Below, one piece after another: positions 60,673 to 64,000 of a DNA stretch of 64,000 nucleotides. Position numbers and translations under genes: made by a program. The first letter of the stretch is position 1; each line of letters starts with the position of its first letter. This stretch comes from Planococcus sp. MER TA 32b (GTDB lineage: Bacteria; Bacillota; Bacilli; Bacillales_A; Planococcaceae): the NCBI GenBank assembly GCA_023715185.1, contig JAMCAN010000001.1:496001-560000 (forward strand), given 5' to 3'. Below the pieces are notes generated by a model that made no database searches, had not been told where the DNA came from, and saw nothing but the letters and a program-made list of their open reading frames with translations.

Positions 60673-61994
60673 TGGCATTAATGTTGTTTGGATTATTTTT
60701 CCTTCTGGTGTTTCTGCGTGTTCCGATCGCCATCTCTCTAGGCGTATCTTCAATAGCTGTGCTGGTTTACAGCAGTGGAATATTCGGTCTTGAGATGGTA
60801 ACCGACATTATGTACACAAGTGTGGCGAAATTCACGCTTTTGGCGATTCCTTTCTTTATCCTGGCAGGAGTCATCATGGAACATGTCGGAATTTCTAAAA
60901 GGCTTATCGATTTTGCCCAGACATTAGTGGGACACAGAAAAAGCGGTATTATTTTTGTAACAGTTATTGTAGCTATATTCTTTGCAGCAATTTCCGGTTC
61001 CGGGCCTGCCACAGTAGCAGCAATAGGCGGCATACTGATTCCGGCAATGGTCAAGAACGGCTATAAAAAAGAAACAGCTGGCGCACTTGTTGCAAGTTCG
61101 GGCGCTATCGGAATTGTCATTCCGCCGAGTATCGCGTTTATCGTATTTGCTGTAGTTGCGGGCGACCAGATTCCGGTGACAATCAACCGGCTATTCATGG
61201 CGGGTGTGGTTCCTGGGATTCTTATGGGTCTGGCATTTGTCGTTGCAGCCATGATCGTCCGTTATACACAAGAGAAAAAAGGTGCTTTTATCATTCCGGG
61301 AGGACTGGATACAAGAAAGGCGACCGGCAAAGAACGGTGGACTGCGTTCCTGAGAGCTCTGCCGGGATTGATGATTCCGGTCATTATCCTTGGAGGAATC
61401 TACGGAGGATTCTTTACTCCGACTGAAGCTGCGGTGGTAGCTGTGGTTTATGGTTTATTAGTGGGAATGTTCATGAACCGTGAAAACACCTTTAAAAAGA
61501 TCTATACGATCTTTATCGAGGCGGCTCTCCAGACAGCGGTAGTTATGATTATTGTCAGCGCCGCATCGGTATTCGCATACATAATTACAACCGAGCAGAT
61601 TGCCCGTGATATTTCCGATGGGATTATGGGCATGACCACCAATCCGATCATTATCCTTTTACTCGTGAATGTTCTGCTGTTGATTGCGGGAGCTTTTATC
61701 GATGCAATTTCGGCCTATTATATATTTGTTCCGATTCTGCTGCCGATCATGCTGTTCCTTGAAGTCGATCCAACCGTCTTCGGTGTATTCATGACTGTCA
61801 ACCTTGCAATCGGGCTGTTTACACCGCCTGTCGGACTGAACCTTTATGTAGCTGCCGGCATTTCGAAAACGAATATAGTGGATATTTCCAAAGGCGTACT
61901 GCCTTTTGTGGCTGCAGCAATCATCGTATTGATGCTGGTGACATACATTCCGGCACTATCGACATTCCTGCCGGATCTATTAAATATCAAATAA
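60669..61994 (+). CDS. dctM: TRAP transporter large membrane subunit, DctM
   Basis: A 441-residue DctM with about 12 TM segments. ALMLFGLFFLLVFLRVPIAISLGVSS opens the protein; GSGPATVAAIGGILIPAM and the PPSIAFIVFAVVAG and FTPPVGLNLYVAAGIS motifs belong to the ion-transporter fold. It transports the DctP ligand with Na+. The gene precedes the SDR by 12 nt. Confidence 0.95.
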   Translation: MMALMLFGLFFLLVFLRVPIAISLGVSSIAVLVYSSGIFGLEMVTDIMYTSVAKFTLLAIPFFILAGVIMEHVGISKRLIDFAQTLVGHRKSGIIFVTVIVAIFFAAISGSGPATVAAIGGILIPAMVKNGYKKETAGALVASSGAIGIVIPPSIAFIVFAVVAGDQIPVTINRLFMAGVVPGILMGLAFVVAAMIVRYTQEKKGAFIIPGGLDTRKATGKERWTAFLRALPGLMIPVIILGGIYGGFFTPTEAAVVAVVYGLLVGMFMNRENTFKKIYTIFIEAALQTAVVMIIVSAASVFAYIITTEQIARDISDGIMGMTTNPIIILLLVNVLLLIAGAFIDAISAYYIFVPILLPIMLFLEVDPTVFGVFMTVNLAIGLFTPPVGLNLYVAAGISKTNIVDISKGVLPFVAAAIIVLMLVTYIPALSTFLPDLLNIK

Positions 61995-62006
61995 GGGGCT
62001 GAAAAT

Positions 62007-62756
62007 ATGAGATTAAAAAACGAAGTAGCAATCATTACTGGGGCAGCAAGCGGAATAGGACAGGCAGTAGCGGTCCAATTTGCAGAAGAAGGGGCCAAAG
62101 TGGTGCTCGTCGATCTGAATTCATGTGAAAAGACAATTGGCCTTTTGAATGGAGCAGAATACCTTGAATGTCTCGGTGATATCCGTGACCCGGAATTTGT
62201 CAAAGCGACTGTCAGCAGAACTGTCGAAAAATACGGGGAAGTCCACGTTCTTGTAAATAATGCGGGAACCTGCAGCCGTTTGGATCTGGAAGATATGACA
62301 TTGGATATGTGGGACCGTGACCTTGATACGAATTTGAAAGCGACGTTCCTGTTTACACAGGCTGTTGTGTATCCTCATATGAAAGAAGCAGGTTATGGAC
62401 GCATCGTCAATATCAGTTCGGTGTCAGGCATCAACGGCGGTGTAACTTCAGGGGGAAATGAAAAGAACGGACGCTCCGGTCCAGCTTACGCCGCTTCTAA
62501 AGGAGGCGTCATCGCTTTGACAAGATGGGTGGCGAAAGAGCTGGGGCAATACGGCATCACCTGCAATTCAGTGGCACCAGGGGCAACGTTGACAGCAATT
62601 ACAGCGGGTGTCCAATATGACACCAGCAATCAAGTCATCGACCGGATGGGCGATGCGAATGATATCGCGAATGCCGTGCTTTATTTTTCTACAAAAGAAG
62701 CAGGGTATACAACTTCTCAAGTATTAAAAGTTGATGGAGGCGTCAGCATTGGATAA
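62007..62756 (+). CDS. short-chain dehydrogenase/reductase
   Basis: A 249-residue classical SDR. IITGAASGIGQAVAV is the NAD(P) motif, NNAGTCSRLDLED the next; catalytic residues are Ser in NISSVSGI, Tyr in GPAYAASKGG and Lys four residues on. VDLN after the second strand suggests NAD(H). It overlaps the PPC gene and is cotranscribed with the TRAP genes, so it likely oxidises the imported hydroxy compound or a product of it. Confidence 0.92.
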   Translation: MRLKNEVAIITGAASGIGQAVAVQFAEEGAKVVLVDLNSCEKTIGLLNGAEYLECLGDIRDPEFVKATVSRTVEKYGEVHVLVNNAGTCSRLDLEDMTLDMWDRDLDTNLKATFLFTQAVVYPHMKEAGYGRIVNISSVSGINGGVTSGGNEKNGRSGPAYAASKGGVIALTRWVAKELGQYGITCNSVAPGATLTAITAGVQYDTSNQVIDRMGDANDIANAVLYFSTKEAGYTTSQVLKVDGGVSIG

Positions 62757-63228
62757 GAATCGGATTCAGGCGGTATACGATGAAACTTCGCACCGGATTG
62801 TGGGACGCTTGATGAAGGATGTTGATTTGTTCGGAGGTATAAAAGAAGTCTGTACTCATTTTAATGTGGAAGCTGCAAACTTCCAATGCCTGGGGTCGTT
62901 GAAATATGCGACTTATGTTCAAATTGAGCGGGGCGATACAGAAGGCGCAGTCAGGTATTCGGGCAAGAAGGTATCGCAGTCAGCCGTGGAGCTGCTGTCG
63001 GGCACCGGTTTTGTCGGCTATGATGAAGCGGGAGAGCTGGATATCCATTTTCATGGAATGCTCATTGACTGCGACCAGCAAATTGATGGCGGCCACTTTT
63101 TAGCTGGAGAAAATCCCGTTGCAGTGACAATTGAATTTATTTTATTTCCGTTAAAAGGCGTGCATCTACAACGCGGCATCGATCCTCACTGGTCATTGCC
63201 GGCTTTCCAATTTACAGAAAAGGAGTGA
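62749..63228 (+). CDS. PPC/DUF296-domain protein
   Basis: A 159-residue protein with the PPC (plant and prokaryote conserved, DUF296) fold: HRIVGRLMKDVDLFGGIKEVCTHFNVEAANFQCLGS, then DIHFHGMLID and DGGHFLAG with histidines that could bind metal. DUF296 proteins in plants bind AT-rich DNA, but bacterial ones can be enzymes of unknown reaction. The TTG 62749 start has GGAGG 9 nt before it and lies in the SDR end (8-bp overlap). A catabolic enzyme or a regulator are both possible. Confidence 0.82.
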   Translation: MDKNRIQAVYDETSHRIVGRLMKDVDLFGGIKEVCTHFNVEAANFQCLGSLKYATYVQIERGDTEGAVRYSGKKVSQSAVELLSGTGFVGYDEAGELDIHFHGMLIDCDQQIDGGHFLAGENPVAVTIEFILFPLKGVHLQRGIDPHWSLPAFQFTEKE

Positions 63229-63236
63229 AGCAGTGA

Positions 63237-64000
63237 ATGGAGACTTTAGGACAATTAGCAGTTAAATCAGCCGATGCATATCCTGATAAAATAGCTGTAA
63301 AAGATGAGAACAGAACTTTCGACTATAAAGGATTTATCGCACGGGCAAAGGCGCTTGCAGCTTATTTTCATGAGTTGAACTTAGAAAAAGGCGATCGGAT
63401 CGGTATTCTCATGTCAAATCGTCTGGAACATATTGAATTGGATGTGGCCGTCGCATTGGCAGGTCTGATCAAAGTGCCATTGAACTACCGGCTGCATCCG
63501 AAGGAACATCAATACATGATTGAAGACGCGGGCCTCCGTCTGATTATTGGCGATCAAGGATTGATCGACGCCGTAAATCCGGATTTGCCGATCCTCTATG
63601 TCGGTGAAAATTATGAAGCTGTCATCGGAAACTATCTGGGCAAGACATTCAGCGAAAAAGTGGAGGAAGATGATCTTTTCGCCATCATGTATACATCCGG
63701 AACAACCGGCAATCCCAAAGGCGTCATGCTGTCCCATCGCAATATCATCTCAGGTGCATTGTCGCTGGCACAGGTATGTGAAGTGGATTATGAAGACATC
63801 ATCGGCCATGCGGCACCTTTGACGCACGGTTCGAACTTCCTGAGCCACGTTGCCTGGCTATATGGATTGACCCAAGTGGTCTACAGCAAATTCGAGCCGG
63901 AGGAGTTTCTCGATCATCTTGAGAAAGACAAAGTGTCGGTCATGTTCCTGGTGCCGACCATGGTGAACCTGATGATTCAGCATCCGAGTTTTGATGCCTC
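63237..64000 (+). CDS. acyl-CoA synthetase/AMP-dependent ligase (5' part)
   Basis: The first 254 residues of an ANL-superfamily ligase; the window ends inside it. METLGQLAVKSADAYPDKIAVKDE opens the protein, GLIKVPLNYRLHPKEHQYMI is typical, and the ATP-phosphate loop is YTSGTTGNPKGVM. It adenylates a carboxylic acid and couples it to CoA. Position after the TRAP-SDR-PPC genes suggests activation of the imported acid or its product. AAGGAG lies about 14 nt before ATG 63237. Substrate unknown. Confidence 0.9.
   Translation, partial: METLGQLAVKSADAYPDKIAVKDENRTFDYKGFIARAKALAAYFHELNLEKGDRIGILMSNRLEHIELDVAVALAGLIKVPLNYRLHPKEHQYMIEDAGLRLIIGDQGLIDAVNPDLPILYVGENYEAVIGNYLGKTFSEKVEEDDLFAIMYTSGTTGNPKGVMLSHRNIISGALSLAQVCEVDYEDIIGHAAPLTHGSNFLSHVAWLYGLTQVVYSKFEPEEFLDHLEKDKVSVMFLVPTMVNLMIQHPSFDA

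Overview
The window reads as a chromosomal segment of a Gram-positive Bacillota, most like the Planococcaceae (Planococcus/Sporosarcina relatives). The basis is Bacillus-type Shine-Dalgarno sites throughout, frequent TTG/GTG starts, Bacillus-specific families and gene pairs (KtrA, YxlE-YxlF-YxlG, CsbB/YfhO, YceC-YceH-type Ter genes, DUF2512, bacterial NOS), an FMN riboswitch, a T-box, CcpA cre sites and sigma-B type promoters. No rRNA, tRNA, CRISPR array, prophage or insertion sequence was seen.

Layout. 0-7 kb: histidine utilisation, hutU-hutI-hutG, a YjiH-type membrane protein, then hutH behind its own structured leader. 7-14.8 kb: small regulator/membrane pair, MtnE-like aminotransferase, OsmC protein, NAD-binding protein, topB, ktrA and small ORFs. 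14.9-15.4 kb: a block of structured intergenic repeats. 15.4-21.8 kb: pcm, msrA, a yxlEFG-like ABC module, a HEPN-CBS protein, a phosphoesterase, GNAT and CHY zinc-finger proteins. 21.9-24.1 kb: an FMN-riboswitch riboflavin operon reduced to ribE-ribB-ribH, with an orphan ORF where ribD would normally be. 24-30 kb: flavodoxin-like reductase, DUF697 GTPase, two-component system, HtrA-type protease. 30-35 kb: general-stress genes (Hsp31-like protein, Mn catalase, stress SDR), most with good sigma-B promoter matches. 34.7-38.7 kb: csbB-gtrA-yfhO polymer glycosylation operon. 39-48.4 kb: a large Ter (tellurium/stress) locus with three TerD proteins, TelA and the so-called biosynthetic module (CitE-like lyase, PRTase-TRSP, StiP, HAD, YceG). 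48.5-52.5 kb: T-box-controlled serine synthesis (aminotransferase and serA) and a convergent HAD phosphatase. 52.6-54.8 kb: nitric oxide synthase, a small ORF, YebC. 55.1-64 kb: a CdaR regulator followed by glcD-glcF, a TRAP transporter, an SDR, a PPC/DUF296 protein and the start of an acyl-CoA synthetase, preceded by a perfect cre site.

How it fits together. Carbon and nitrogen scavenging (hut, glc/TRAP) sits at both ends and is probably under CcpA control. The middle is dominated by stress functions: sigma-B-like genes, oxidative repair (MsrA, OsmC, Mn catalase), envelope modification and the Ter pathway. The least explained parts are the product of the Ter biosynthetic module, the substrate of the TRAP/glcDF/SDR/PPC cluster, the translationally controlled orphan ORF in the rib operon, the HEPN-CBS protein, and a family of about 120-bp covarying palindromic repeats found at four places.
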